The notes under the pieces are model-generated. The model saw only the letters and a list, made by a program, of their open reading frames with translations. It made no database searches and had not been told where the DNA came from. A stretch of DNA of 64,000 nt, taken from contig NZ_FNTA01000004.1 of assembly GCF_900105055.1 (NCBI RefSeq), forward strand, positions 930,001-994,000. The letters run 5' to 3'. The DNA is from Amycolatopsis lurida (lineage in GTDB: Bacteria; Actinomycetota; Actinomycetes; Mycobacteriales; Pseudonocardiaceae). Positions 7,898 through 16,920 of this stretch are shown here, in pieces (within the stretch, counting starts at the first letter, position 1; every line of letters starts with the position of its first letter). A program made the position numbers and the translations under genes.

Positions 7898-8110
7898 CGC
7901 GACTCGCGTGCTCGAACACGTAACTCGCGTGATCAGACGCGTAACTCGCGTGATCAGACGGACGACACGCCGGGCGGCCTCCGCCCGGCGTGTTCCGTTT
8001 CCAGACACGCGAGTTACGCCCCCGATCACGCGAGTTCGCCGTTCAATCACGCGTGTCGTCCGTCTGATCACGTGTGTCGTCCATCTGATCACGCGTGGCG
8101 TCCGGTTCGT
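7898..8110. repeat. 21-bp-period inverted array around the nrdB terminator
   Basis: To the right of a central hairpin, five units step at exactly 21 bp, for example ATCACGCGTGTCGTCC plus GTCTG. To the left, the same units run in the opposite direction (GTAACTCGCGTGATCAGACG twice in tandem at 7920-7960). The whole block is a giant imperfect inverted repeat. Related units occur at 1-250 and 39598-39715. It has no spacers of the CRISPR kind. Translation in any frame gives a 7-residue periodicity (TRVIRRT), which is an artefact of the repeat. Confidence 0.85.
7965..7993 (+). terminator. Intrinsic terminator hairpin after nrdB
   Basis: ACACGCCGGGCGG pairs perfectly with its complement (7981-7993) across a 3-nt CCT loop: a 13-bp, very GC-rich stem followed by TTCCGTTT. 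It lies 77 bp after the nrdB stop, at the symmetry centre of the 21-bp array. Confidence 0.8.
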
Positions 8111-8133
8111 CACATGTCCAGCGGGCCACTAGC

Positions 8134-8464
8134 GCGCCTCGGTACGCTCCGGAGTGCTACTGGTTCGCCCGGCCACCCCGGCCGGTCGAGGTAACAGGGA
8201 ACCCGGTGCGAATCCGGGACTGCCCCGCAGCGGTATGTGGGAACGAAAGCCGTCACCGTGCGAGACACGGTAAAGCACTGGGACATGGCGCCCCGGGAAG
8301 CGACGGCCGGTAGGAACGAGCGAGTCGCCCACGAGTCCGAAGACCTGCCCGTGGTACGCGCGCCGACGGCGTGCGTGAGTCCGGGCCTCGTGGGATGGGC
8401 ACGACCGAACGGCGGTCACTCCTGCGCGCTCCTGGCTCTCACGACAAGCTCGCGAGGAGAGAGC
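8134..8464 (+). promoter_or_regulatory. Cobalamin riboswitch and expression platform of metE
   Basis: The conserved core is present: GGTAACAGGGAA, CGGTGCGAATCCGGGACTG, CCCCGCAGCGGTA, and the B12-box-like segment ending GAAGACCTGCC (about 8339-8350). Right after it a 9-bp hairpin (8356-8376) forms. Near the start codon GCTCTC (8435-8440) can pair with GAGAGC (8459-8464) over the ribosome-binding site. Adenosylcobalamin binding would be expected to shut off metE, as is known for B12-repressed methionine synthases. The exact switching helices are inferred. Confidence 0.9.
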
Positions 8465-8465
8465 T

Positions 8466-10739
8466 GTGACCGAAATCGGCACGACAGTGCTGGGCTACCC
8501 CCGGATCGGACCGGACCGGGAACTCAAGCGTTCACTCGAACGCTATTGGGCAGGCAAGATCGACGAGGCCGAACTGCTGGGCACCGGCCGCGCGCTGCGT
8601 ACCCGGACCTGGCGGGAGCTCAAGGACGCGGGGCTGGATTCCGTCCCCTCCAACACCTTCTCCCATTACGACCAGGTGCTCGACACCTCCGAGCTGTTCG
8701 GTGCGCTGCCGGAGCGCTTCACGACGCTCGGTCTCTCACCGCTCGACACCTACTTCGCCGCCGCACGCGGGGTGCAGGACGCGCCCGCGATGGAGATGAC
8801 GAAGTGGTTCGACACGAACTACCACTACATCGTCCCCGAACTCGGCCCGGACACGACGTTCTCGCTCACCGGAACCAAACCGCTCGACGAGTACCGCGAG
8901 GCCCGCGCGGCCGGCGTCGAGACCCGGCCGGTGCTGGTGGGCCCGGTGACGTTCCTGCTGCTCGCGAAGCCGTCGGAGACGGCCCCGGAGGGCTTCCGCC
9001 CGCTGGATCTGCTCGACGGCCTCCTCGACGGCTACGTCGAGCTGCTGCGCCGTCTGCACGACGAAGGCGTCGAATGGGTCCAGTTCGACGAGCCCGCCTT
9101 CGCCGCCGACCGCACCGAGCGGGAGCTCAACGCGCTCATCCGCGCCTACCATCGGCTCGCGAAGGAGACCGCGCGGCCGAAGCTCCTGGTCGCGGGCTAC
9201 TTCGGCGGGCTCGGTCGCGGCTTGGGCGTGCTCGCCCGCTCCCCGATCGACGCGATCGCCGTCGACCTCATCACCGATGAGTCCTTTGTGGACGCCGTCG
9301 CCGCCGAGCCCGCCTTGCGGGACAAGGAGGTTCTGGCCGGTGTCGTGGACGGGCGCAATGTCTGGCGCACGGATCCGACCCGCGCGCTCAGCCGGGCGGC
9401 GACCCTGCTCGGCATCGCGAAGTCGGTCAGCGTGTCGACGTCCTGCTCGCTAATGCACGTGCCCTACGACGTCGAGCGGGAGAACGGGCTCCACCCGCGC
9501 CTCAAAGGCTGGCTCGCCTTCGCCAAGCAGAAGGTCGACGAGGTCGTCCTGCTCGGGCGCGCGGTGAAGGAAGAGGGGGTCGACCTCGCCGCCGCCCGTG
9601 CCGCGGCCGCGGATCGCGCGACGGCGGCCGATCTGGCCGACAGCGGGGTGCGCGCCCGGCTGGAGGCACTGCGGCCGGAAGACACCGTCCGCTCCCCCTA
9701 CGCCCGGCGCGCGGCGGCTCAGCAGGCGGCGCTGGATCTGCCGCCGTTGCCGAGCACGACGATCGGCTCGTTCCCGCAGACCACCGATGTCCGCAAGGCG
9801 CGCGCCGCGCACAAGGCGGGTTCACTGGACGACGCGGGCTACGAGGCCGCGATGAAGGCCGAGATCGAGCGCGTCATCCGGCTGCAGGAAGACCTCGGCC
9901 TGGACGTGCTGGTGCACGGCGAGCCCGAGCGCAACGACATGGTGCAGTACTTCGCCGAGCGGCTGGCCGGGTTCGCGGCCACCGACTTCGGCTGGGTGCA
10001 GTCCTACGGTTCGCGCTGTGTCCGGCCGCCGATCCTGTACGGCGACGTCTCGCGTCCGGAGCCGATGACCGTCGAGTGGGCGCGCTACGCGCAGAGCCTG
10101 ACCGGCAAGCCCGTCAAGGGGATGCTGACCGGGCCGGTGACGATCCTGGCGTGGTCGTTCGTCCGGGACGATCAGCCCCTGGGCGAGACCGCCCGCCAGG
10201 TGGCGCTGGCCATCCGCGACGAGGTGCACGACCTGCAGGAAGCGGGCATCCGCGTCATCCAGGTGGATGAACCGGCGCTGCGAGAACTGCTCCCGCTGCG
10301 TGCGGCGGCGCATGAGGCGTACTTCGCGTGGGCGGTTTCGTCGTTCCGGCTCGCGACGTCGGGGATCGACGACGCGACGCAGATCCACACGCATATGTGC
10401 TACTCGGAATTCGGCGACGTGGTCAGGGCGATCGACGCGCTCGACGCCGACGTCACCAGCATCGAGGCCGCGCGGTCGAAGATGGAGGTCGTCACGGACC
10501 TCGGCACGGCGGGCTTCGGCCGCGGCGTCGGGCCGGGCGTGTACGACATCCACTCGCCGCGTGTCCCCGGCGTCGATGAGGTCAGCGGACTGCTGCGGAC
10601 CGCCGTCGGCGCCGTGCCCGCCGAGCGGATCTGGGTCAACCCGGACTGCGGCCTGAAGACGCGCGGGTACGCCGAGGTCGAACCGGCCCTGCGGAACCTG
10701 GTGGCGGCCGCCCTCGCGGTCCGCTCCGAACTGGCCTGA
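8466..10739 (+). CDS. metE: Cobalamin-independent methionine synthase
   Basis: 757 aa; transfers the methyl of 5-methyltetrahydropteroyl-polyglutamate to homocysteine. It has the typical double-barrel length. The zinc ligands are His643 and Cys645 (THMCYSEF), Glu667 (TSIEAARS) and Cys728 (NPDCGLKTR), which equal the E. coli ligands plus two. The N-terminus [18 protein letters not shown] is characteristic. The start is the GTG at 8466 after GAGGAGAGAG. A B12 riboswitch fills the leader, implying that the genome also has B12-dependent MetH elsewhere. A long palindrome follows the stop. Confidence 0.97.
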   Translation: MTEIGTTVLGYPRIGPDRELKRSLERYWAGKIDEAELLGTGRALRTRTWRELKDAGLDSVPSNTFSHYDQVLDTSELFGALPERFTTLGLSPLDTYFAAARGVQDAPAMEMTKWFDTNYHYIVPELGPDTTFSLTGTKPLDEYREARAAGVETRPVLVGPVTFLLLAKPSETAPEGFRPLDLLDGLLDGYVELLRRLHDEGVEWVQFDEPAFAADRTERELNALIRAYHRLAKETARPKLLVAGYFGGLGRGLGVLARSPIDAIAVDLITDESFVDAVAAEPALRDKEVLAGVVDGRNVWRTDPTRALSRAATLLGIAKSVSVSTSCSLMHVPYDVERENGLHPRLKGWLAFAKQKVDEVVLLGRAVKEEGVDLAAARAAAADRATAADLADSGVRARLEALRPEDTVRSPYARRAAAQQAALDLPPLPSTTIGSFPQTTDVRKARAAHKAGSLDDAGYEAAMKAEIERVIRLQEDLGLDVLVHGEPERNDMVQYFAERLAGFAATDFGWVQSYGSRCVRPPILYGDVSRPEPMTVEWARYAQSLTGKPVKGMLTGPVTILAWSFVRDDQPLGETARQVALAIRDEVHDLQEAGIRVIQVDEPALRELLPLRAAAHEAYFAWAVSSFRLATSGIDDATQIHTHMCYSEFGDVVRAIDALDADVTSIEAARSKMEVVTDLGTAGFGRGVGPGVYDIHSPRVPGVDEVSGLLRTAVGAVPAERIWVNPDCGLKTRGYAEVEPALRNLVAAALAVRSELA

Positions 10740-10743
10740 CCGG

Positions 10744-10796
10744 TCCGTGAAGGCCTCCTTCCCTACCCCAAAGGTAGCGAAGGAGGCCTTCACGGA
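10744..10796. repeat. AAGGCCTCCTT palindrome, copy 1; likely metE terminator
   Basis: 24-bp arms with a single mismatch (left arm begins TCCGTGAAGGCCTCCTTC) and a 5-nt loop, 5 bp after the metE stop. It belongs to the same family as 21031-21089, 27781-27821 and 50084-50138. Confidence 0.85.
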
Positions 10797-10877
10797 ACTT
10801 CCATCGAGGTATTGTCAGGACGTCAACAAGGGTGCGATGGTGGACCGGTAACCGATCTCAGCGGGGAGATGGTCGCC

Positions 10878-12323
10878 ATGGCGAACGCCGTCGAAAAGGT
10901 CACCGGGGCACTGCGCGAGCGGGTCCCGCCGCTCACCTCGATCCCCCTGCCGCGTTCGGTCGACCAGCGCTGGCTCGGCGCGACGTGGCCGGTCCGTGAA
11001 CTCGCGCCCGCCCCGCCTGGCCTCAAACCCGTCCTCGGCGACGAAGGCCCGCCGGTCATCGGGCACGCGCTGGACTTCATGCGGTTCGGCATCGAATTCG
11101 GCCTGAAACGCTACGAGACCTACGGCCCGGTGTCGTGGATGGGCGCGTTCGGCCGCCGCATCGTCGCGCTCACGGGCCCGGAGGCCACGCAGATCGCGCT
11201 GGTGAACAAGGACAAGGCCTTCTCGCAGGAGGGCTGGAAGTTCTTCATCGAGCAGTTCTTCGACCGCGGCCTGATGCTGCTCGACTTCGGCGAGCACCAC
11301 CTGCACCGCCGGATCATGCAGGCGGCGTTCACCCGCCAACGGCTCACCGGGTACGTCGACCAGATGGGACCCGCCCTGCGTGAGGGCGTCGCCGCGTGGG
11401 CGGACCGGCCGAACCCGCGGATCTACTGGTCCCTCAAGCAACTCACGCTCGACGTCGCGACGCGCGTGTTCATGGGCATGCGTTCCGGCGACGACGCGGC
11501 CGCGATCAACCGCGCGTTCGTGAACTCCGTGCGCGCGGGCACGGCCATCGTGCGCTTTCCCGTGCCCGGTGGCCGCTGGGCGGCCGGCCTGCACGGCCGC
11601 AAGGTCCTCGAGCGCTACTTTTCGGCGAACCTGCCGTCGAAACGGGCGAGCGACGGCGACGACCTCTTCACCGCGTTGTGCCACGCCACCACCGAAGACG
11701 GCGACCGCTTCACCGACGCCGACGTCGTCAACCACATGATCTTCCTGATGATGGCCGCGCACGACACGTCGACCATCACCAGCGCCGCCGCCGTCTACCA
11801 CCTCGCCAAGAACCCCGAGTGGCAGGAACGCGCACGGCGGGAGTCCCTCGCGCTCGGCGACGCCGTGCCGGACATCGAGGCGCTGGAGACGCTGACGACG
11901 CTCGACCTGGTGATCAAGGAATCCCTGCGGCTGGTGGCCCCGGTTCCTTCCCTGACAAGGAAGACCGTGAAGGACACCGAGGTTCTCGGGCACTTCATTC
12001 CCGAAGGGACACTCGTCGGGGTTTCGCCCACCGTCAACCATTTCTCGCCGGAGCACTGGACCGACCCGATGCGGTTCGATCCGGACCGCTTCGGCGAGGC
12101 ACGCCGCGAGGACAAGTCGCACCGCTACGCGTGGATGCCGTTCGGCGGCGGCGCGCACAAGTGCATCGGCCTGCATTTCGGGACGTTCGAGGTGAAGGCG
12201 CTGCTGCACGAGATGCTGCGGGCGTATCGGTGGTCGGTACCGGAGAACTACACCGCGCGCTGGGACTATGTCTCGCTGCCCGTGCCGGCCGACGGCCTGC
12301 CGATCCACCTGACGGCCCGCTGA
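10878..12323 (+). CDS. Cytochrome P450
   Basis: 481 aa from the ATG at 10878, which has GGGGAG nine bases upstream; a TTG at 10812 would add 22 non-conserved residues. It has the P450 landmarks in order: the I-helix oxygen-activation motif AAHDTST, the K-helix KESLR (ExxR), and the heme loop FGGGAHKCIG with the axial Cys at about residue 429. There is no membrane anchor and no fused reductase domain, so it needs external ferredoxin partners, none of which is adjacent. The neighbours give no clue to the substrate. It appears to be transcribed alone, between the metE terminator and the GGDEF gene. Confidence 0.92.
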   Translation: MANAVEKVTGALRERVPPLTSIPLPRSVDQRWLGATWPVRELAPAPPGLKPVLGDEGPPVIGHALDFMRFGIEFGLKRYETYGPVSWMGAFGRRIVALTGPEATQIALVNKDKAFSQEGWKFFIEQFFDRGLMLLDFGEHHLHRRIMQAAFTRQRLTGYVDQMGPALREGVAAWADRPNPRIYWSLKQLTLDVATRVFMGMRSGDDAAAINRAFVNSVRAGTAIVRFPVPGGRWAAGLHGRKVLERYFSANLPSKRASDGDDLFTALCHATTEDGDRFTDADVVNHMIFLMMAAHDTSTITSAAAVYHLAKNPEWQERARRESLALGDAVPDIEALETLTTLDLVIKESLRLVAPVPSLTRKTVKDTEVLGHFIPEGTLVGVSPTVNHFSPEHWTDPMRFDPDRFGEARREDKSHRYAWMPFGGGAHKCIGLHFGTFEVKALLHEMLRAYRWSVPENYTARWDYVSLPVPADGLPIHLTAR

Positions 12324-12532
12324 AGCCGGACCGAACGGACACCCACTATCGAGTACTCTTGGTAACTTCCGGTCACCACTCGTGTAGCAGCGATCACCCT
12401 TTCAGCCGGTAGACACCCCGGATCGCGCATGATGCCGTGGCACTACACCCGGCCGGCTCATACCTAGTGTGGGCCCATGGGCTCGGACACCCGGTCTGAG
12501 CTGGCCATCGACCGCGCATGAAGAGGTGAAGT

Positions 12533-14380
12533 GTGCCCGAACCTGGTTCCGCGCCAGGGTTGGTGGACGTCGCTCGGAGATGGGCCGAGACGCTCGCTGA
12601 CACTAAAGGAGTATCGCTTCCCAAGGAGCAACTCGAACAGCTGCTGCTCGGTGTCGCCAAGGACGCCGTCTTGGCCGAGCCCGACCATCAGCCCGCCGTC
12701 CTGCGCTTCTCCAAGCTCTACTCCGCCTCTCCCGTCGGGATCGCCCTCGCCGACGCCAACGGCGTGATCGTGGAGGCGAACGCCGCGCTCGGCCGTCTCC
12801 TCGGCTGCCGTCCGGCCTCGCTGCGTGGCCGGGAAATCCCCGAGCTCGGCTCCGCCGAACACGACGTCGCCCGCCTGCGGAACGCGCTCGCCCAGCTCAT
12901 GACGCACGGCCAGCCGACGCAGGAGGAACGCCTGCTGCTGGATCACAGCGAGGAAGGCCCGCTCTGGGTCGACGTGACCCTGACCGATCTGCCCGGCGAC
13001 CGGCCCGGCTCGACCTATCCGGTGCTGATGGTCTCGGACGCCAACGAGATCCACCTGCTGCAGGAACGGCTGCTGCACCAGAACGTGCACGACCCGCTGA
13101 CCGGCCTGCCCAACGGCACCGCCTTCGGCAACGCCCTCGAAACCGCGCTGGCCGGGTCCGGTAGCGAACAGGTCGCGCTCGTCTACCTCGACATCGACGG
13201 CTTCAAGGTGATCAACGACGGCCTCGGGGCCGGCGTCGGCGACCAGGTGCTGCGCGGAGTCGCGAAGAAACTCACGTCCGTCTTCACCGGCAGGCACAAC
13301 GGTTCGGTCGCCCGGCTGTCCGGCGACGGGTTCGCCGTCCTGCTGCGCGGCGACTTCACCCCGCCCGAGGTGATCTCGCTGGTCGAGCAGGCCCTGGAGG
13401 AACTGGTCGAGCCGATCTACGTCGGCGGGCACGGGATCGGCGTCAGCGCGAGCGCGGGCATCGTCGTCCGCCCGGTCACCGACGGCGGGCCCGAAGATCT
13501 GCTTCGCGCCGCGGAAATCGCGCTGCACCGCGCCAAGGAAGCGGGCAAGGCGCAGTGGATGCTGTTCGATCCGGAACTCGACGCGCGTGACCGGGGCCGC
13601 TACCAGCTCGGCGCGGTCATCGCGGGCGCGCTGGAGAACGGCGAGTTCTCGCTGATCTACCAGCCGACGGTGAAGCTCGCGAATCCCGAGCAGCTGGCCG
13701 CCGTCAACGCCGGGCTGCGCTGGAGCCATCCGGACAAGGGCGAACTCGACTCGGACGAGTTCTACCCGCTCGCGCAGATCACCGGGATGACCATCCCGCT
13801 CGGCCGGTGGCTGCTGGCCGAATCGCTGGCCGCCACCGCGAGGTGGCGGAACAGGTTCGGCGAGGCCGCGCCCGACGTCTGTGTGCGGCTGCCGAACCGG
13901 CTGGCCATCGAGCCCGACCTGGTCCTGCTGGTCAAGGAACAGCTCGACCGGCACAACCTGCCCGCCCAGGCGCTGCGGCTGTGCACGGACCGCGAATCCA
14001 TCCTCGACGGCGGCGGGGAGGTGCTCGACTCCTTCGCCGTACTGGCCGATCTGGGCGCCCAGCTGGTGCTGACCATCTCCGGTTCGGACGATCTGGAGCT
14101 GATCCCCCGGCACGGGCTGCCGGTCCGCCACGTGATCCTGTCCGGTGCCGTCGTCGACGCCCTGGCCGAGCGCGAAGACGAGGCCGACGTCCGTCATCTC
14201 TGCCAGCTGGTCGCCAGGGCCAAGGAGCTGAAACTGCGCATCGGCGCGGAAGGCGTCCGGAGTCACGAACAGGCCGAACGGCTGCGGCGGTACGGCGTAC
14301 TCGCGGCGCGCGGTTCGTTCGTGGCGGATTCGGCGACCGGGGACGAGGTCGACGAGCTCATCGAACGGCACGCACACTGA
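12533..14380 (+). CDS. PAS-GGDEF-EAL protein with degenerate catalytic motifs
   Basis: 615 aa. A PAS domain (about 57-165) is followed by a GGDEF domain (about 190-345; HDPLTGLPNG and YLDIDGFKVINDG are well kept) and an EAL domain (about 350-605). The cyclase signature reads SGDGF instead of GGDEF, and the EAL position reads NAG. Both enzymatic activities are therefore doubtful. It may instead bind c-di-GMP or GTP, or act through partners, with the PAS domain sensing. It has no membrane segment. The start is the GTG at 12533 after GAGGTGAA; the 209-bp upstream gap shows no clear motif. Confidence 0.88.
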   Translation: MPEPGSAPGLVDVARRWAETLADTKGVSLPKEQLEQLLLGVAKDAVLAEPDHQPAVLRFSKLYSASPVGIALADANGVIVEANAALGRLLGCRPASLRGREIPELGSAEHDVARLRNALAQLMTHGQPTQEERLLLDHSEEGPLWVDVTLTDLPGDRPGSTYPVLMVSDANEIHLLQERLLHQNVHDPLTGLPNGTAFGNALETALAGSGSEQVALVYLDIDGFKVINDGLGAGVGDQVLRGVAKKLTSVFTGRHNGSVARLSGDGFAVLLRGDFTPPEVISLVEQALEELVEPIYVGGHGIGVSASAGIVVRPVTDGGPEDLLRAAEIALHRAKEAGKAQWMLFDPELDARDRGRYQLGAVIAGALENGEFSLIYQPTVKLANPEQLAAVNAGLRWSHPDKGELDSDEFYPLAQITGMTIPLGRWLLAESLAATARWRNRFGEAAPDVCVRLPNRLAIEPDLVLLVKEQLDRHNLPAQALRLCTDRESILDGGGEVLDSFAVLADLGAQLVLTISGSDDLELIPRHGLPVRHVILSGAVVDALAEREDEADVRHLCQLVARAKELKLRIGAEGVRSHEQAERLRRYGVLAARGSFVADSATGDEVDELIERHAH

Positions 14381-14495
14381 GCTGTGTTCTCCGGTGAACC
14401 CGCGGCCGCGATCGACGTCGGCAGGGCGCCGCTCGGCCTTCCACCCTCAGGTTGTGGTCGGGCCGCCCTGCCACCGCGGTAGCGGAGGCCTTCGG

Positions 14496-14515
14496 CCGGG
14501 CGGGTTCGCGCCCGG
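14496..14515 (+). terminator. GC-rich hairpin after the GGDEF-EAL gene
   Basis: CCGGGCG-GGTTCG-CGCCCGG, a perfect 7-bp stem with a 6-nt loop and no U-tract. A further long-range pairing, GGCAGGGCG with its complement, lies at about 14421-14473. Probably the terminator region for the upstream gene. It superficially resembles a tRNA T-arm but no cloverleaf forms. Confidence 0.4.
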
Positions 14516-14568
14516 TCACTTCCCCGGGCAGACCCCAGCTCCGCCCACCGACGTGACAGGATCGGTCC

Positions 14569-15033
14569 ATGGACCAAGGTGACATCGCCCCGGACTTCAC
14601 CCTGCCCGACGACAAGGGCGAGGAGCGCACGCTGTCGGACTTCCTCTCGTCCGGGCCGGTCGTGCTCTTCTTCTACCCCGCCGCGATGACCAGTGGCTGC
14701 ACCGCGGAAAGCTGCCACTTCCGCGATCTCGCCGCCGAATTCGCCGAAGTGGGCGCGCACCGCGTCGGCATCAGCCCGGACGCCGTCGCCAAGCAGCAGG
14801 AATTCTCGGCCAAACACGGTTTCGACTATCCCCTGCTGTCCGATGTGGACGGTGTGGTGGCGAAACAGTTCGGTGTATGGCGCAAATTCAGCCCGCTGCA
14901 CGCCAAACGGCACACCTTCGTCATCGACACCGACCGCAAGGTGCTCGAAGTGATCAAGAGCGAGCTGAAGTTCACCGTGCACGCCGACAAGGCGCTCGCG
15001 GCCTTGCGCGAGCGCAAGACTAAGGACGCTTGA
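14569..15033 (+). CDS. bcp: Thiol peroxidase, Bcp/PrxQ-type peroxiredoxin
   Basis: 154 aa, normal for the family. It reduces H2O2 and organic hydroperoxides using thioredoxin-type electron donors. The peroxidatic Cys44 and resolving Cys49 (SGCTAESC) are five residues apart, the arrangement of atypical 2-Cys PrxQ proteins. APDFTLPD and LLSDVDG are typical. It is cytosolic with no signal peptide. Its last 14 bases overlap the end of the convergent acetyltransferase gene. Confidence 0.93.
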   Translation: MDQGDIAPDFTLPDDKGEERTLSDFLSSGPVVLFFYPAAMTSGCTAESCHFRDLAAEFAEVGAHRVGISPDAVAKQQEFSAKHGFDYPLLSDVDGVVAKQFGVWRKFSPLHAKRHTFVIDTDRKVLEVIKSELKFTVHADKALAALRERKTKDA

Positions 15034-15550
15034 GCCGCCAGATCCTGGTGACACCCGCGCAGGCGGGGGCGAGCGGCGGTTCGGTGACCTCTTCGCCGAC
15101 CATCGTGAACCCCAGCCGCGCGGGCACGGCTCCGCTAGCGCGGTTCTTCTCGTCGTGCCGGATCTCGACCTCCGGAGCGCCGAGCCGGAAGGCCTCGGCG
15201 GTCAAGAGCCGCGCCGCCCTGGTGACGTAGCCGCGGCCGGTGTGGTGGCGGCCGAGCCAGTAGCCGATCTCGATCCGGCCGGGACGGGTGATCATGCCCG
15301 TGCCGCCCGCGAGTTCGTCCTCGACGAAGATCGCGAAGTCGTAGGTCTTGCCCTCGGCCCAGTTCTTCGCGGTGTTCTCCAGGAAGTCCGCCGCTTCGCG
15401 ACGGCCGTAACCGTGGGTGGCCCAGATCATCCACGCGCCGAGATGTGCGGCCGAATCCCCCGCGACGGCGGCGAGGGTTTCGAGCTGCTCCGGCTTCCAG
15501 CGGCGCAGGGTGACGACTTCGTCGGCGAGGGTCTCGGCGGGCGTTTCCAT
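15020..15550 (-). CDS. GNAT N-acetyltransferase, RimJ/RimL type
   Basis: 176 aa. GNAT fold: VVTLRRWKPEQLE at the start, FAIFVEDELAGGTGMI for the central strands, then EIGYWLGRHHTGRGYVTRAARL, whose GRHHTGRG takes the place of the acetyl-CoA pyrophosphate-binding Q/RxxGxG/A. RimL-like members acetylate N-termini or small amines, but this substrate is unknown. The gene converges on bcp with a 14-bp overlap. A long palindrome lies just upstream (15557-15604), leaving little room for a promoter, so it may be read through from the LCP gene. Confidence 0.85.
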   Translation of the reverse strand: METPAETLADEVVTLRRWKPEQLETLAAVAGDSAAHLGAWMIWATHGYGRREAADFLENTAKNWAEGKTYDFAIFVEDELAGGTGMITRPGRIEIGYWLGRHHTGRGYVTRAARLLTAEAFRLGAPEVEIRHDEKNRASGAVPARLGFTMVGEEVTEPPLAPACAGVTRIWRLKRP

Positions 15551-15556
15551 CAGTCT

Positions 15557-15604
15557 CCTCGTGAGTGGTAAGGACGGTTAGAACCGTCCTTACCACTCAC
15601 GAGG
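15557..15604. repeat. GTGAGTGGTAAGG palindrome, copy 2
   Basis: 23-bp perfect arms (CCTCGTGAGTGGTAAGG plus ACGGTT) separated by AG. It sits between the stop of the LCP gene (15612) and the start of the acetyltransferase (15550), both on the minus strand. Compared with copy 1 at 6747-6788 only the centre and one arm base differ. Confidence 0.88.
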
Positions 15605-15611
15605 CCGACGA

Positions 15612-16826
15612 TCAGGTCAAAATCGCGCTGTCCGGGATCTCCGTGTCGTTCTTCAAGGCGTCGAACAGCAGCTTCGACTTCGTCTTGTCCCAGTTCTCCG
15701 CCGAACCACTGGTCACCGGCACCGTCGTGGTGACGACGCCGCCCGAGGAGATCCCGCGCATCGCCAGCGCCAGCCCCACCAGGTTGTGCACGTGGTCGCC
15801 GGTGTCCATCGTCAGCGCGTCGGGTCCCGTGGACAACAGCGGGAACAGCGAGAACGGGTTCAGCAGGGTGCCGGGGCTGCCGATCTCGCTGACCAGCGCG
15901 CCGATGAACTTACGCTGGTTGGCGACACGGTCGAGGTCCGAACGCGGGGTGGCCTCGCTGTGCCGCATGCGGACGAAGCCGAGCGCCTGCGGCCCCTGGA
16001 GGTCCTGGCAACCCGCCGGGATCTTGATTCCGGTGAGGGTGTCCTCCATCGGCTTCTCGACGCACATGTGGACCCCGCCGATCGCGTCGACGATCTTGGC
16101 GAACCCGCCGAAGCCGATCTCGGCGTAGTGGTCCATGCGCAGGCCGGTGGCGCCTTCGACGGTCTGCGCGAGCAGCGCCGGGCCACCGATCGAGAACGCG
16201 GCGTTGATCTTGTTCTTGCCGTGCCCGGGGATGGTCACCTGCGAGTCGCGCGGGAGGCTCAGCAGGGTCGGCTTGGTGCTGTTGGACGGGACGTGCGCGA
16301 TCATGATGGTGTCGGTCCGCTTGCCGCCGCCTGCGGCCTTGGAGTCACCTGTGACCAGCTTCTCCTGCTCTTCGGGGGTCAGCCCGTCCCGGCTGTCGGA
16401 GCCCACGATCAGCCAGTTGGTGCCTTCGGCCGAGACGGGGCGGCCGGAGTAGTCGGCCAGCGCGTCGACGCGGTTGATGGAGAACTCCAGGTACACCCAC
16501 ACGCCGGCGAGGAACACCACGAACACGGTCAGCAGGGTGAGCAGCACCTTGCCGAAACCCCAGCGCTTCCGGCGCCGCGGCGGCCGCGCACCGTCGTCCG
16601 CCGGACGGCCGGGAGGGGGCTGCGGCGGGCCTGGGCGGCGCGGTGGCGGGCCGGCGGGCCGTTCCTGGCCGCCGTGCCCCATGGGCCTCGTCCGCTCGTC
16701 GTACGGGCTGCTCCCCCGGCCCGGCAGCGGCATCATCTGCGCGGGCTGATGCCGCCGGGGGCGGCCGGACGGCGGCCGTTGCGGCGGCGGCATCCGTCGC
16801 CCTCGGTCGTCGCCTCCATACGTCAT
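15612..16826 (-). CDS. LytR-CpsA-Psr (LCP) family cell-wall ligase
   Basis: 404 aa. A Pro/Arg-rich cytoplasmic tail (about 1-88) precedes one transmembrane helix (VLLTLLTVFVVFLAGVWVYL, about 94-113) and an extracellular LCP domain: NWLIVGSDSRDG, KRTDTIMIAHV, LSLPRDSQVTIPG, KINAAFSIGG, and FVRMRHS. LCP enzymes transfer polyprenyl-phosphate-linked glycopolymers to peptidoglycan; in mycolata-type relatives this is arabinogalactan. The Asp and Arg residues that bind pyrophosphate are present. No LytR_C domain follows. It stands alone between a hairpin and the cyclopropane synthase gene. Confidence 0.92.
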   Translation of the reverse strand: MTYGGDDRGRRMPPPQRPPSGRPRRHQPAQMMPLPGRGSSPYDERTRPMGHGGQERPAGPPPRRPGPPQPPPGRPADDGARPPRRRKRWGFGKVLLTLLTVFVVFLAGVWVYLEFSINRVDALADYSGRPVSAEGTNWLIVGSDSRDGLTPEEQEKLVTGDSKAAGGGKRTDTIMIAHVPSNSTKPTLLSLPRDSQVTIPGHGKNKINAAFSIGGPALLAQTVEGATGLRMDHYAEIGFGGFAKIVDAIGGVHMCVEKPMEDTLTGIKIPAGCQDLQGPQALGFVRMRHSEATPRSDLDRVANQRKFIGALVSEIGSPGTLLNPFSLFPLLSTGPDALTMDTGDHVHNLVGLALAMRGISSGGVVTTTVPVTSGSAENWDKTKSKLLFDALKNDTEIPDSAILT

Positions 16827-16920
16827 GCCGAATCACCCGTCCCGATCTCGCGTGTAGGGCCCAGTCAACCGCAGACCCTAGGTGAAGGACGTCCGGCACC
16901 CCGCATCGGTTGGGTGGAGC

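Noticed and set aside
7898-8132. Heptad-repeat protein (TRVIRRT-type) or CRISPR-like array
   Set aside because: The 7-residue period comes from the 21-bp DNA repeat. There is no ribosome-binding site, and units abut directly without unique spacers.
14461-14530. tRNA-like stretch with GGGTTCGCGCCC
   Set aside because: No acceptor stem or anticodon arm can be built on either strand; it is a simple GC-rich hairpin.
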